A stretch of DNA of 64,000 nucleotides, taken from Lachnospiraceae bacterium (GTDB lineage Bacteria > Bacillota > Clostridia > Lachnospirales > Lachnospiraceae). The position numbers were made by a program, and so were the translations under genes. The notes under the pieces were generated by a model, which saw nothing but the letters and a program-made list of their open reading frames with translations, did no database searches and was not told the origin of the DNA. The stretch covers positions 1 to 64,000 of the forward strand of contig VSNG01000002.1 of assembly GCA_009774175.1 (NCBI GenBank), given 5' to 3'. Shown here piece by piece: positions 17,723 through 27,203 of this stretch (its first letter is position 1; each line of letters opens with the position of its first letter).

Positions 17723-17807
17723 ATATCTCCTGCGCAGCTTCCTTTCTTTCTGATCCCCTTAGCCCTGGCAAGCCTGGATATCAGATATCAGAAAAATCCA
17801 AAGGCAA

Positions 17808-19265
17808 TTAATTTATATAAAACAAATAAGCCCTTCTCTCATACTCGCTATACGAATATCTTTCCAATAAAGTCGCGAGAAAATCTTCGTCAATTTCGTT
17901 CAACTGAAAATCGCTGTGCGTACCTATCATCAACGCATAAGGTTCTTCCGTTCCCTCCAGATAACGCAGCAGTGCGGACAAATCTTCCTCCGTATACCCG
18001 TTAGAAGCATTATCACTGTCACTCAATGCAAGCAAATACTCAGCGTCTAACGGAAACGCCGCTGCCTCATGCTCGTCTGACCATATGCAGATACACTTTC
18101 TTCCATCGTCTATGGCCGTCTGCGTTTCTTCAACCAGCCCACCATAATTGTTAAAATTCGTTTCATTCCAAAGATAGGGCACCCGGATATATTCTTTTAT
18201 ATTTATTTCCGCCTCTGGTTTCAGAACCGCAAATAAAGAAAATAGCAATATTATACATTTACAGAATGTATGCGCCGCTAACAGGTCAAAGCCCAAAACG
18301 GCGGCAAAAACAAATACCGGCAGATAAGGCGCATATACCCGCATGGGAAAACAATCGAAATACAGTGCGTTAAAGGCAAGAAACGGTATGACGCCAAGGC
18401 AGTAAATCCCTATCACATTATCCGCATAGTCATTTCTGCGCTTTACCAGATAATAACCATATATAATCACGCCTGCCACAAGACCGATTCCACCATAATA
18501 AAAGTTTCTGCTAAAATAAGCATGTCCCCAATAGGGGCCATATATGTTTAACATCCTGTCCACAAATTTCGGAAGCGGTGATGAAAGGATACCCATTCGA
18601 TTAACAACCAATATTGCTTCCAGCAGCACAAGCAGGCTCAAGCCTGTCCATACAACTGTGCGGATGTATTTCGCTTTCTTCAATTGTACGGCATATTTTT
18701 TTAATATAGCGTTTAACACGAAAGCCAATAATGCAAATAATGTCAGACCAACCGCTATCAAATACCCTGATTGCATGATGGTCAGACTAAACGCAAATAA
18801 AATATACAGTATACCAAACCCGATCCTTTTTATCTGCTGTCCCTGCTGCTGCATTTTATAAAGCAGAAAAACCAGAACCGACCATACGGCCTCATCCCAA
18901 ATATATTCGCGTATATAGAGATGATTATAAATAATAACGCCATGAAAGCTGATGATAAAAGTAAATATCACTATGCTGTACGTATGCGTTACCACATGAT
19001 ACAGTACATAAAGCAGTGCCCCAAAGCTGATGCCGCTTAAAACAAACGGAATTAGCTTATAAACGTAATAAGATTTCCCAATGTATTCGCTCAGCCAACG
19101 AATGATATCGTTAATATAAACAGCTCTGTCATACAAAGATATTTTGTAAAACTCTGCATTGGAAGAGGAAATATGATAGGTTTCATCAAAAGCATACCAC
19201 CCTTCATAATGGGCGATCAAAATAATCCGCCAGATAACAAAGAAGAAATAGCAGCCAAATGCCAT
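17808..19265 (-). CDS. GT-C-like multi-pass membrane protein
   Basis: A 485-residue membrane protein with about ten hydrophobic segments and a soluble C-terminal part. The first extracytoplasmic loop holds an acidic pair (AFDETYH), the usual catalytic place in GT-C enzymes that use polyprenol-phosphate sugars. I recognise the architecture but no named family. The ATG at 19265 lies seven bases after the ABC gene's stop; a TTG at 19301 would add twelve residues. Neither has a strong ribosome site, so the start is uncertain. It probably works with a GtrB-like enzyme. Confidence 0.78.
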   Translation of the reverse strand: MAFGCYFFFVIWRIILIAHYEGWYAFDETYHISSSNAEFYKISLYDRAVYINDIIRWLSEYIGKSYYVYKLIPFVLSGISFGALLYVLYHVVTHTYSIVIFTFIISFHGVIIYNHLYIREYIWDEAVWSVLVFLLYKMQQQGQQIKRIGFGILYILFAFSLTIMQSGYLIAVGLTLFALLAFVLNAILKKYAVQLKKAKYIRTVVWTGLSLLVLLEAILVVNRMGILSSPLPKFVDRMLNIYGPYWGHAYFSRNFYYGGIGLVAGVIIYGYYLVKRRNDYADNVIGIYCLGVIPFLAFNALYFDCFPMRVYAPYLPVFVFAAVLGFDLLAAHTFCKCIILLFSLFAVLKPEAEINIKEYIRVPYLWNETNFNNYGGLVEETQTAIDDGRKCICIWSDEHEAAAFPLDAEYLLALSDSDNASNGYTEEDLSALLRYLEGTEEPYALMIGTHSDFQLNEIDEDFLATLLERYSYSEYERRAYLFYIN

Positions 19266-19272
19266 TGTTTTT

Positions 19273-21066
19273 TTATTTGTCAAATATTTTCCTCTTATCA
19301 ACTAAATGTGCCCTTCCGTCTTTTATTTCAAATATTTTATCACATTTTCTAATTGTTGCCAACCGATGGGCAACTATAATCATCGTCTTGATACCCTGCA
19401 AGGCGTCAATCGCCTCCATAACCGCCTGCTCTGTTTCTGAATCCAGTGCAGAAGTCGCCTCATCCAGTACCAGAATATCCGGGTTATAATATAGAGCGCG
19501 CGCAATGGCTATTCGCTGTCTCTGTCCTCCTGAGAACTTAACGCCCCGCTCACCCACTACCGTATCCAGTCCCCTTTCACAATTTTCCACCATCGTTTTG
19601 ATCTGCGCCTGATCCAGCGCCCGCCAGATCAACTGATCGTCAATCTCCTCTTCCGGCAGGCCAAACGCGATATTATTTCGAATGGTATCGTCAAGAAGAA
19701 ACACCGACTGCGGCACATATCCGATCACCTTTGCCCACTGCGGCAGAATGGTAAAAATGTCCTTTTCATCTATTTTTATGCATCCTTCCTGGGGCTGCAA
19801 AAGCCCCAGCATAATATCCGCCAGAGTCGTTTTACCGGCGCCGGATTCCCCGATTAACGCTACGGATTCCCCCTTCCGTATTTCCAGAGACAAGTCCTCT
19901 ATCACCCAGGGAAGTTTTTCTCCATATCTCCATTTGACATGTTCTACTGACAGCCCTTCGCGAAAGCTTATCATGCTCTGATCTTTACTTTTTTCAACAT
20001 TCTCCCACAGCGCCGCGTTTCGTTCATCTTCCTGTTTTGCGCTCATGATATTCTGATATGCCTCATCCAGCGCCAGCCTGTTAAAAACCAGGGAATTCAT
20101 ATAATTTGCAAGATTTGAAATGGATGGTAAAAGCCTGACCGCCGCTATTGCCATTGTCCCCAGACTGGAAATATAGTCGGTGGATACTCCCCCGCTTTTC
20201 ACATTGAAACAGACCAGCAGCAGCATACTTCCCACAAAAATGGTCTCTGTCAACCGATTAGGAACTTTTTGAATACATAAATAGGTCGTATTATATTGGC
20301 AGGCCTTTTCAGATGCGCGCGCAAACTGACTGACAAAATTGTCTCTTCGCTGCATCACCGTTATCTCTTTTACACCGTTAACGGATTGATAGGCGCACTG
20401 CTGTCTCTCCGAAAAAGCTTCCCTTGTTTTTTTCCCGCACTCCCCTATCTTCTTTTTAAATCCCACTACCATTCCCATTGCGAACAATACGGTCACGCCC
20501 ATCAGGGAAAAGGCAAGGAAGGGATTGAGGAAAACGAGAAATATGCCAATAAAGAAACATGTCAGCCCTTCCGCCAGCAATCCCGAATAACCATCCAACA
20601 CAAGCGCAATCCCGGTAGTATCATTAATGACGCCTCTTAAAATATCCGCGCTGTTTGTATCCAGAAAAAAAGTATACGGCCGCTTCATGTAGGAAGCCAG
20701 AAGTTTAATTGACAAATCTTTCTCCAGTTTATTCCGAAAGTCCGCCTGATAATAATTTGCAAGTAAAATCATGGCATTCTTAACAACATAGACTCCAATA
20801 ATGCCTATGGCTACCAGAAGCAGTATATTATCGTAATCATCTAAATGCAGGAAGCCTGCAACGCTTACAATATATTTATTATTTAACAGTAATTCCGGCT
20901 CCAGCATGGCAATAATAAAGGGAATTACCACACTGATTCCCAGCATTTCCAAGATGGAAACAAAAATCAAAAGAATGATCAGAATAACCCCTTTTATCTT
21001 TTGCTTGCTGGTCAAAATCCCCAGCAGCTGCTTATACATTGTGAAAAAAGTCCGTATATTCTTCAT
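19273..21066 (-). CDS. ABC exporter, PglK/MsbA-like (fused permease and ATPase)
   Basis: A 597-residue half-transporter with six membrane segments in residues 1-330 and an ATPase domain with Walker A GESGAGKTT (406-414), signature FSGGQRQRIA and Walker B DILVLDEATSALD. PglK-type members flip polyprenol-linked oligosaccharides across the membrane. No Wzx-type flippase is recognised here, so this protein and its homolog at 43903-45690 are the best flippase candidates. It follows 21117-22151 after a 50-base gap in which I see no clear signal. Confidence 0.9.
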   Translation of the reverse strand: MKNIRTFFTMYKQLLGILTSKQKIKGVILIILLIFVSILEMLGISVVIPFIIAMLEPELLLNNKYIVSVAGFLHLDDYDNILLLVAIGIIGVYVVKNAMILLANYYQADFRNKLEKDLSIKLLASYMKRPYTFFLDTNSADILRGVINDTTGIALVLDGYSGLLAEGLTCFFIGIFLVFLNPFLAFSLMGVTVLFAMGMVVGFKKKIGECGKKTREAFSERQQCAYQSVNGVKEITVMQRRDNFVSQFARASEKACQYNTTYLCIQKVPNRLTETIFVGSMLLLVCFNVKSGGVSTDYISSLGTMAIAAVRLLPSISNLANYMNSLVFNRLALDEAYQNIMSAKQEDERNAALWENVEKSKDQSMISFREGLSVEHVKWRYGEKLPWVIEDLSLEIRKGESVALIGESGAGKTTLADIMLGLLQPQEGCIKIDEKDIFTILPQWAKVIGYVPQSVFLLDDTIRNNIAFGLPEEEIDDQLIWRALDQAQIKTMVENCERGLDTVVGERGVKFSGGQRQRIAIARALYYNPDILVLDEATSALDSETEQAVMEAIDALQGIKTMIIVAHRLATIRKCDKIFEIKDGRAHLVDKRKIFDK

Positions 21067-21116
21067 TTTTGCTCCTTAACGCTCCTGTAACCCCTGAATA
21101 CCTCCTACTGATTTCA

Positions 21117-22151
21117 TTACCAATAGCAGGCCTGTTCCACCTGATTTGCACCGGCTACTCGTTCCGATTCCAGCGGTCTTGTCCAGTATTCATTTACCAC
21201 ATTCCTGCAAAATTCTGCATTTTCATCTTCCCAGCGTCGTCCCAGTATCCCAAACATCAGCTGGGTTGCGCCGCCCAGATGAATGGCGGTCTTTCCCATC
21301 CTTTTGATCTCGGCCGCCAACGGAAACCCATACGCGCCGCAGCCGATAATGGCTACGTCAAAATCTGACTTCCTGCATTGGTCAACCATCCAGGTAAGCG
21401 CCTCAAACCATGTGGAAAATCTGCCGTCCCGCTCTCCCGCAATTGTCTGTACCGCTTTCAATGTATTCAGCTCAAATTCCGGCAGAATATCTTCCGCATC
21501 GTATATACGCTCAAAGATATGCACTCTGTTTTTCTCATACTGGCTTCTGATGGATTCTTCGAAAGGATGCACCACCAGCACCTTCTTTCCTTTCAATGCA
21601 TAACTCCACGGCTTGATATTACTACGGGGATATTGATACATATTCCACGGCTCCAGGCGCGAAAGCTGTGTCAGTCTGGTATGGGGCTGATATTTCACAT
21701 AGATATAGTCCTCCATATATCTTCCCCATTCGCCCAATAAATCTATATGCGCGCATGATTCCAGCATTAAATCGCTAAATTTTTCCCCCAGACTCATGTT
21801 GTATGGGAAAAAACCGGCATTCGTACATAATTGCCTTAACGCCGCTTCCCGCCCATCCTTTTCCGGATGCATCCGATGTAACAGCGTCTGATAAACCATC
21901 TTCAACTCGGTATCTCCAAACCGACCGGCCCAAAAGGGCGCGCCGTCCGTAATGGCCCGGCCAATTATTTCGTTGGCCTTCGGCGTTGAAAGCAGCCACC
22001 GTCCGGCCACCATGCGGGGCATGGGCCAGCGCAGCCTGCCGGTAAGCTTCTCATAAATCTGGCTTCTGCGAAAACAAATGTATTCTGATATATAATTATA
22101 TTTATCGAAAAACTCCCAGCACAACCTGTCATCCATGTAACACATCCTCAT
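21117..22151 (-). CDS. Putative GT-D (DUF1792-like) glycosyltransferase
   Basis: A 344-residue soluble protein. The segment FWAGRFGDTELK (73-84) resembles the RxGDxE motif of GT-D fold transferases of the DUF1792 family, and the C-terminal part has a Rossmann-like strand with DVAIIGCGAYGFPLAAEIKR. These enzymes add glucose in streptococcal adhesin glycans. The match rests on the motif and overall layout, so the family call is moderate. Its ATG at 22151 overlaps the stop of the preceding GT4 gene (ATGA), giving coupling. Substrate unknown. Confidence 0.7.
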   Translation of the reverse strand: MRMCYMDDRLCWEFFDKYNYISEYICFRRSQIYEKLTGRLRWPMPRMVAGRWLLSTPKANEIIGRAITDGAPFWAGRFGDTELKMVYQTLLHRMHPEKDGREAALRQLCTNAGFFPYNMSLGEKFSDLMLESCAHIDLLGEWGRYMEDYIYVKYQPHTRLTQLSRLEPWNMYQYPRSNIKPWSYALKGKKVLVVHPFEESIRSQYEKNRVHIFERIYDAEDILPEFELNTLKAVQTIAGERDGRFSTWFEALTWMVDQCRKSDFDVAIIGCGAYGFPLAAEIKRMGKTAIHLGGATQLMFGILGRRWEDENAEFCRNVVNEYWTRPLESERVAGANQVEQACYW

Positions 22152-23341
22152 TGCAGTACGTCATTCTTCCCCGAAACGCTCCTGTAAATATCCAGATACT
22201 TTCTGCTTATCTTCTCCATATCAAACTTCTCTACCGCATAAGCCCTGATGGCATCGCTCTGGTATTCCCGAAAATGTGTCATCATTTCCCGAATCCCCCG
22301 ATACAGGGCCTCCTCGTCTTCCCTCTCCACCAGTACCCCTGTCTCCTTCGTCACAAAGGACTCCGGCCCGCCGCTCTTTGTGGAAACCACGGGTTTCCCC
22401 AGCATCATCGCCTCCGCGATGGTACAGCCGAAAGACTCAAACTTACTGGCGGACACAAGAAAATCCATCTGGGAAAGAATCTCATACAATTTCTTTTTAT
22501 CCGCTTTTCCGTGGAAAATGCAGTTCTCCCCCACGCCAAGCCGCGCGGCCGTCTGTTCAAACTCCTGTCGGAACGCCCCGTCTCCCACAATATGCAGTGT
22601 AAACCGCATCCCTTCCCGCTTTATTCGGGAAGCTACGGAAAGCAGCATGGGAATCCCTTTGATTTCCCGGTCATACAGGCTTGCTGCCAGCGCGAAGTTC
22701 ACACAGCCGGCCATCCGATATGACACAGGCCCAGCCGCCTCATCCTGATAAACCTCGTTCTTCTCCGCTTCTGACGAACGCTGCTCAATCAAAACGGCCG
22801 GCTCCTTTGGCACGATAATGCCATTATAAACCGTATGGAAACGGTACTTTGGAAAAATCGCCGACAGCTTCTTCGTCAGATCTTCCGACACGCAGGCATT
22901 ATATCTGCTGTTTCTGTATACAAAATCCGCATACTGATGCAGCGGGAAATGCAGCACGCCCGACGCCTCGATGGTGGAGTGCTCCGTCACCATCACGGGA
23001 ATATGAAAGATTTTCCCCAAAATAATGGCAAACCGTCCCACCTCCGTAGCCACCTGGGCATGAATAATGTCCGGGTGAAAAGATTTTACAATCCGTCTCA
23101 TGGTACGAAACATATACATCCTGTTTCTGATCTTATTCTGCAGCTTATAGGGCGAGCGCCAGACTCGCATCCCCTGCTCCATTCCCTCCTCAATCTGCTT
23201 CACCTGTCTGTCATAGGGATAATAGATCATGATATTACAGTATTTACTCAGGGACATCGCCTGCTCATAATGAAAATTTCCGGCATGATCCGCGCCGTCT
23301 TTTGGCAGATACCAGCTTACCATCATTAATACGTTCAGCAT
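22148..23341 (-). CDS. Glycosyltransferase family 4
   Basis: A 397-residue GT-B enzyme. MLNVLMMVSWYLPKDGADHAG opens the acceptor domain, HAQVATEVGRFA lies near residue 115, and the donor domain has ASKFESFGCTIAEAMMLGKP with the E-x7-E spacing. A basic insert of about 25 residues after IVPKEPAVLIEQ is unusual but keeps the frame. Twelve bases separate it from the next gene upstream. Substrates unknown. Confidence 0.9.
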   Translation of the reverse strand: MLNVLMMVSWYLPKDGADHAGNFHYEQAMSLSKYCNIMIYYPYDRQVKQIEEGMEQGMRVWRSPYKLQNKIRNRMYMFRTMRRIVKSFHPDIIHAQVATEVGRFAIILGKIFHIPVMVTEHSTIEASGVLHFPLHQYADFVYRNSRYNACVSEDLTKKLSAIFPKYRFHTVYNGIIVPKEPAVLIEQRSSEAEKNEVYQDEAAGPVSYRMAGCVNFALAASLYDREIKGIPMLLSVASRIKREGMRFTLHIVGDGAFRQEFEQTAARLGVGENCIFHGKADKKKLYEILSQMDFLVSASKFESFGCTIAEAMMLGKPVVSTKSGGPESFVTKETGVLVEREDEEALYRGIREMMTHFREYQSDAIRAYAVEKFDMEKISRKYLDIYRSVSGKNDVLQ

Positions 23342-23353
23342 GTACGGCTCCTT

Positions 23354-24301
23354 TTATCTGCTTTTCAATTTTTCAAACACAGATTTATTCACGTCAAGTC
23401 CCAGCATGGACTTGATCTTTACAATCAGCCCGTGGCGGTTTGCCGCCTTAAAATACCCCCTGTCAAAGGCCTCGTCCCACTGCACCTTCTCCCGATGGCG
23501 GATGGGAAACCGCACTGGCCGCACCTCCTGTTTCATCCACTTGGGCGCCCGGAAGGTATGCGTCGCTTCTTCACTGAATCCAATATTAAACACATGGCTC
23601 TCGCGGGGCGCAATATTCAGCTTATCATGTAAAATACCTGCATACATAAGCTGATAATCCCATGTATCAAATTCATGGCGGTACAGGGATTCGTATTCCG
23701 CCATATAAACCCAGTATGCCTTTGTTGGCAGCACCCGCTTAAATACAGACGACTTTCGGTTTTCAGGAAGGGTCTTTAAATCATAATCATACAGCTTCCA
23801 GGCCCGCCGCCAGGAAGCCCAGCCCCAGATAAAGGGCACTTTGGAAAACAGATAATCCTCGTCGCCGTGATAACAGCTTGCATAGGGATTGTTCCCGCTG
23901 ATCATCATAATCCGTTCATCATCCTTATAATACTCCAGCATTTCCTGACAGTAGCGGAAAAAGGTGGGATCGGGCACACAGTCATCCTCCAGTATGATAG
24001 CCTGTTCCTCCTGCTCGAACACCCAGCTTAAGCCGCTGGAAATCCTTCTGCCGCAGCCCATATTATCCTGTGCATAATTTTTATGCACTTCACAGTCCCA
24101 GTCGATATGTTCTTCGATATAGCTCCGAACCGCGTCCACTTTTTCCTTTTCGCCCGGCACATGGCCTCTGGCCGCGTCGGCTACAATATATAATTTCGGC
24201 GGCTTTGCTTCTCTGATCCTCTCAAAAACCTGTTTTGTGGTATCCAGACTCTTAAATACGCAAAAAGCAACCGCTGTCGTTAAAACAAAATTCTCCTGCA
24301 T
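23354..24301 (-). CDS. GT-A type glycosyltransferase (HlpA/GNT-I-like)
   Basis: A 315-residue protein with a GT-A-like fold. AIILEDDCVPDPTFF (101-115) is the ExD-type metal motif seen in HlpA-like and GNT-I-like transferases, and PFIWGWASWRRAW follows. The ATG at 24301 was chosen because GAGGGAGA precedes it and the protein then starts MQENFVLTTAVAFCVFKS; a longer frame adds 60 residues with no match and would overlap the previous gene. Related in type to 47334-48335 (SEDDNE). Sugar unknown. Confidence 0.85.
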   Translation of the reverse strand: MQENFVLTTAVAFCVFKSLDTTKQVFERIREAKPPKLYIVADAARGHVPGEKEKVDAVRSYIEEHIDWDCEVHKNYAQDNMGCGRRISSGLSWVFEQEEQAIILEDDCVPDPTFFRYCQEMLEYYKDDERIMMISGNNPYASCYHGDEDYLFSKVPFIWGWASWRRAWKLYDYDLKTLPENRKSSVFKRVLPTKAYWVYMAEYESLYRHEFDTWDYQLMYAGILHDKLNIAPRESHVFNIGFSEEATHTFRAPKWMKQEVRPVRFPIRHREKVQWDEAFDRGYFKAANRHGLIVKIKSMLGLDVNKSVFEKLKSR

Positions 24302-24323
24302 GTTTTTTCTCCCTCGCCATGAT

Positions 24324-26375
24324 TCACTCAAAACTGATCCTGTAAACCTTCCATCCCCTGTATGCATATTCCTGCTCTTCCAGCACATGGAAACGCTGTC
24401 TGATCTCCTCCGCCAGCCCTTCTCCCGCACAGGGAAGATAGCAGTAGTTTTTCCTGCCTTCAAAATCTTTTGCCACCACATCCCAATCCGGCTCTTCGGC
24501 CAGCTGACAGGCCGTATAGATCTGCACGCCGTCTTCGAACACAGCCTCGCGCCTGCCCCTGTCAGGATTCCAATACTCCTGCTGCCGGTAATACGCTCCG
24601 GTAACCGCCCCTACCTCGGCCATCCCGTCAAAATAATAGGTGTTCCCGCCCAAAGACGGAAAGAAAACGGTATCGCTCCCTGCAAGGGAATCCGCCAATG
24701 CCGCCCCCAGCGCATGTTCCAGCCAGAGCATCTGTCTGTTATAAATCATGCCGTCCCCCAGCGGATTGGTATCGGTCGTAATCATGACCGTACTCCCGGC
24801 GGAATATTGAGGAAAGCTCAGCCGCGTCACCGGATCAACGGTACAAAAGGAAGACACCGCCATCAAAACGGCCACACACCCTGCAAGAATCTGTCCATAC
24901 AGATGTTCCAGCGCATAGGCCGAAAGCACAATTGCCATGCACATAAGCGCCGGCTGATTTGTTCCATTATAGCGCGGGTGATTTACCGTCTTAAAAATAC
25001 AGCTAAAAGCCGTAAAGGCAAGCTGTCCGCACAAAATCGGGAAAAGTCTTTGCCAAACGCCCCTTTCCTTTCTGAGGATACAGACAGCGGCGCCGCCTAC
25101 ACAAAAAACCGTAAACAGCCAGTTAAACTGTAAAATATATAAAGCCTTTAGCTTCTCAAACACATAAGCGCCGTCTATATGAAGGCCTCCCACACCGGCG
25201 CTCCAAGGCCCCAGAATCTTGTAAGTGGCAAGCCACAGAATACCCGGCAGAGTCATGGCATAATACCGTTTTGTCCGAAACATCCTTCCGACCCGCGTCC
25301 AGAAAGGCGCACCTGACTGATCAGTAAAATCCAGGACAACAAGGCTTACGCATGTCGTTGCGTAAATCAGAACGGCAGGTTCCTTGGTAAAACAAAACAG
25401 CATGGAAGCAATGAAAAAGTAAATCCACTGCCTCCGATACAAAAAGCACAGCATAATCACAAAAAAACAAAGACAGTAAAAGTCCAGACTGTGATAGTAT
25501 ACCATGCCCAGCGTAAAAGGCGACCATGCATATACTGCCGCCGCAAGCGCATACACAAAATCCTGTTTCCCCGGCAGCATACACTTTATCATACCATAAA
25601 AGGCGCATACACTGCAAAGAAACAGGATGATATTCATGCCAATCATTGCCGCCGCCGTATCCCCCGCAAGTATACGTCCCAGACAGTTCAACATGCCATA
25701 GGTCTGCGCAATATGCCCGTAAGGAGCAAGGGAGCTGATGGAATCCGCCGCCCCTTCCCGACAGGCAAGATAATATAAAAGCCCGTCCCACTTAAACTGC
25801 ACGGCGTCCGGCTCGATCAAAAGCAGGGCCGTCACTGCCAGCAAAAAAAGCAGCCACCGATGAGAGCCCGCCGCTCCCATGACGCGTTCCTTCCATCCCC
25901 CCGACAGGAGCCCCTTTCCGCTGTCTTCATCTGTCAGAAGCTTTCCGCGCCGGTCTGTCGAAACCAACCGACTTTTTTCATCACCCGGCAAAGACTGCCT
26001 GAACCGCCCCAAAAGTAGAAAACATCCTGCAAAATTGGCAAACCACAGAATATTCAGACAAAGCTTGCCATATTCTCCCTGTAAAAACAACGCGCCGCCG
26101 CCTCTTAAAAAAAGCAACAGGCAAAGAACCGCGCCCAGGCCTGATATCACCATAAGCTGCCTGCGAAAATCTTTTCCTGCAAGCACAAGGACAGAATAAC
26201 AAAACAGCGTATAGAAAAGCATCGTCAGCAGTGAAAAAAGGAATCCGGCCTCACCAAAGGCGCCGCTTTTGTGATGAACCGTCAGTAATCCCCACGCAAA
26301 ATACCCGACAAGAACCGTCCCAATCCCCATCATTAATGAAACAATGCCCATTTGCTGTTTCATCCGTTTTATCAT
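24324..26375 (-). CDS. Large GT-C-like multi-pass membrane protein
   Basis: A 683-residue membrane protein with about twelve or more hydrophobic segments and a soluble C-terminal domain of roughly 150 residues. A cytoplasmic insert rich in charged residues (near residue 135-165) splits the first segments from the rest. The layout suggests a GT39-like or other GT-C transferase using a polyprenol-phosphate sugar, but I see no family-specific motif. The ATG at 26375 follows GGGAGAAA. It lies 22 bases before the HlpA-like gene. Confidence 0.78.
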   Translation of the reverse strand: MIKRMKQQMGIVSLMMGIGTVLVGYFAWGLLTVHHKSGAFGEAGFLFSLLTMLFYTLFCYSVLVLAGKDFRRQLMVISGLGAVLCLLLFLRGGGALFLQGEYGKLCLNILWFANFAGCFLLLGRFRQSLPGDEKSRLVSTDRRGKLLTDEDSGKGLLSGGWKERVMGAAGSHRWLLFLLAVTALLLIEPDAVQFKWDGLLYYLACREGAADSISSLAPYGHIAQTYGMLNCLGRILAGDTAAAMIGMNIILFLCSVCAFYGMIKCMLPGKQDFVYALAAAVYAWSPFTLGMVYYHSLDFYCLCFFVIMLCFLYRRQWIYFFIASMLFCFTKEPAVLIYATTCVSLVVLDFTDQSGAPFWTRVGRMFRTKRYYAMTLPGILWLATYKILGPWSAGVGGLHIDGAYVFEKLKALYILQFNWLFTVFCVGGAAVCILRKERGVWQRLFPILCGQLAFTAFSCIFKTVNHPRYNGTNQPALMCMAIVLSAYALEHLYGQILAGCVAVLMAVSSFCTVDPVTRLSFPQYSAGSTVMITTDTNPLGDGMIYNRQMLWLEHALGAALADSLAGSDTVFFPSLGGNTYYFDGMAEVGAVTGAYYRQQEYWNPDRGRREAVFEDGVQIYTACQLAEEPDWDVVAKDFEGRKNYCYLPCAGEGLAEEIRQRFHVLEEQEYAYRGWKVYRISFE

Positions 26376-26400
26376 AACGTTTCTCCCACGTCAAAATCTT

Positions 26401-27141
26401 TTAATGCCCAAAAATACGCTTTCCCACACAAAATAAGTGATATAATTTATTCACCATAATCTGCTTGTTGTATTCCCATGCCGAAATCAGGTTCCAATTG
26501 CGCTGCATTTTCAACAGATCCAAATATGCCGTCTCCGTTGCGCACATGCCGCCTGCCGTAAAATTGGTAATCACATGGTACACAGGATAAAATTTCACTT
26601 CCCTTTTCTCCGCCATGCGAAGCATAAAATCATAATCCGCCACGCTGGGATAGCGCAAATCAAATCCGCCCAAATCTCTGTATACCGCTCTGGTTACAAA
26701 ACAAGCCGGGTGATAAATCATTCTGTCTCTCAGAAACGTATGTGTCAAAAGTCCGACCGATTCTTCTTTCCCGTTCCGCCATGTGCGCATTTCGCCATAC
26801 AAAATCTGATAACGATCTTCTGTCATGGCATTTACCATAATTTCTACCGCATTCTTTTCATAGTAATCATCACTATTGAGAATGCCAATCAATTCCCCTG
26901 ACGCCATGCGAATGCCTTTGTTCATGGCGTCATAAATTCCCCGATCCGGTTCGGAAACCACTTTCAGCCTTCCGGCAAATTTTTCCCGGTACGCCTCCAC
27001 AATTTTCATCGTGTTATCTGTTGAGTTTCCATCCACGATAATATATTCTATATCATGGTAAGTCTGATCCAATACGCTTCCTATGGTCTGTGCAATTGTC
27101 TTTTCACTGTTATAACAAACTGTTATGATACTGACCGGCAT
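26401..27141 (-). CDS. Glycosyltransferase family 2
   Basis: A 246-residue compact GT2 enzyme starting MPVSIITVCYNSEKTIAQTI, with VDGNSTDNT as the nucleotide site and GILNSDDYY as the DxD-type site. Very similar in length and motifs to 28400-29155 (both close to the WcaA/EpsE group), which points to a duplication followed by divergence. Cytoplasmic. The 62 bases before it show no promoter or hairpin I can support. Confidence 0.9.
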   Translation of the reverse strand: MPVSIITVCYNSEKTIAQTIGSVLDQTYHDIEYIIVDGNSTDNTMKIVEAYREKFAGRLKVVSEPDRGIYDAMNKGIRMASGELIGILNSDDYYEKNAVEIMVNAMTEDRYQILYGEMRTWRNGKEESVGLLTHTFLRDRMIYHPACFVTRAVYRDLGGFDLRYPSVADYDFMLRMAEKREVKFYPVYHVITNFTAGGMCATETAYLDLLKMQRNWNLISAWEYNKQIMVNKLYHLFCVGKRIFGH

Positions 27142-27203
27142 AATGCCCTCTCCACATTTCCGTTGCTCCGTCCCCGTACCCGAACATCGTCATACATCCG
27201 CTT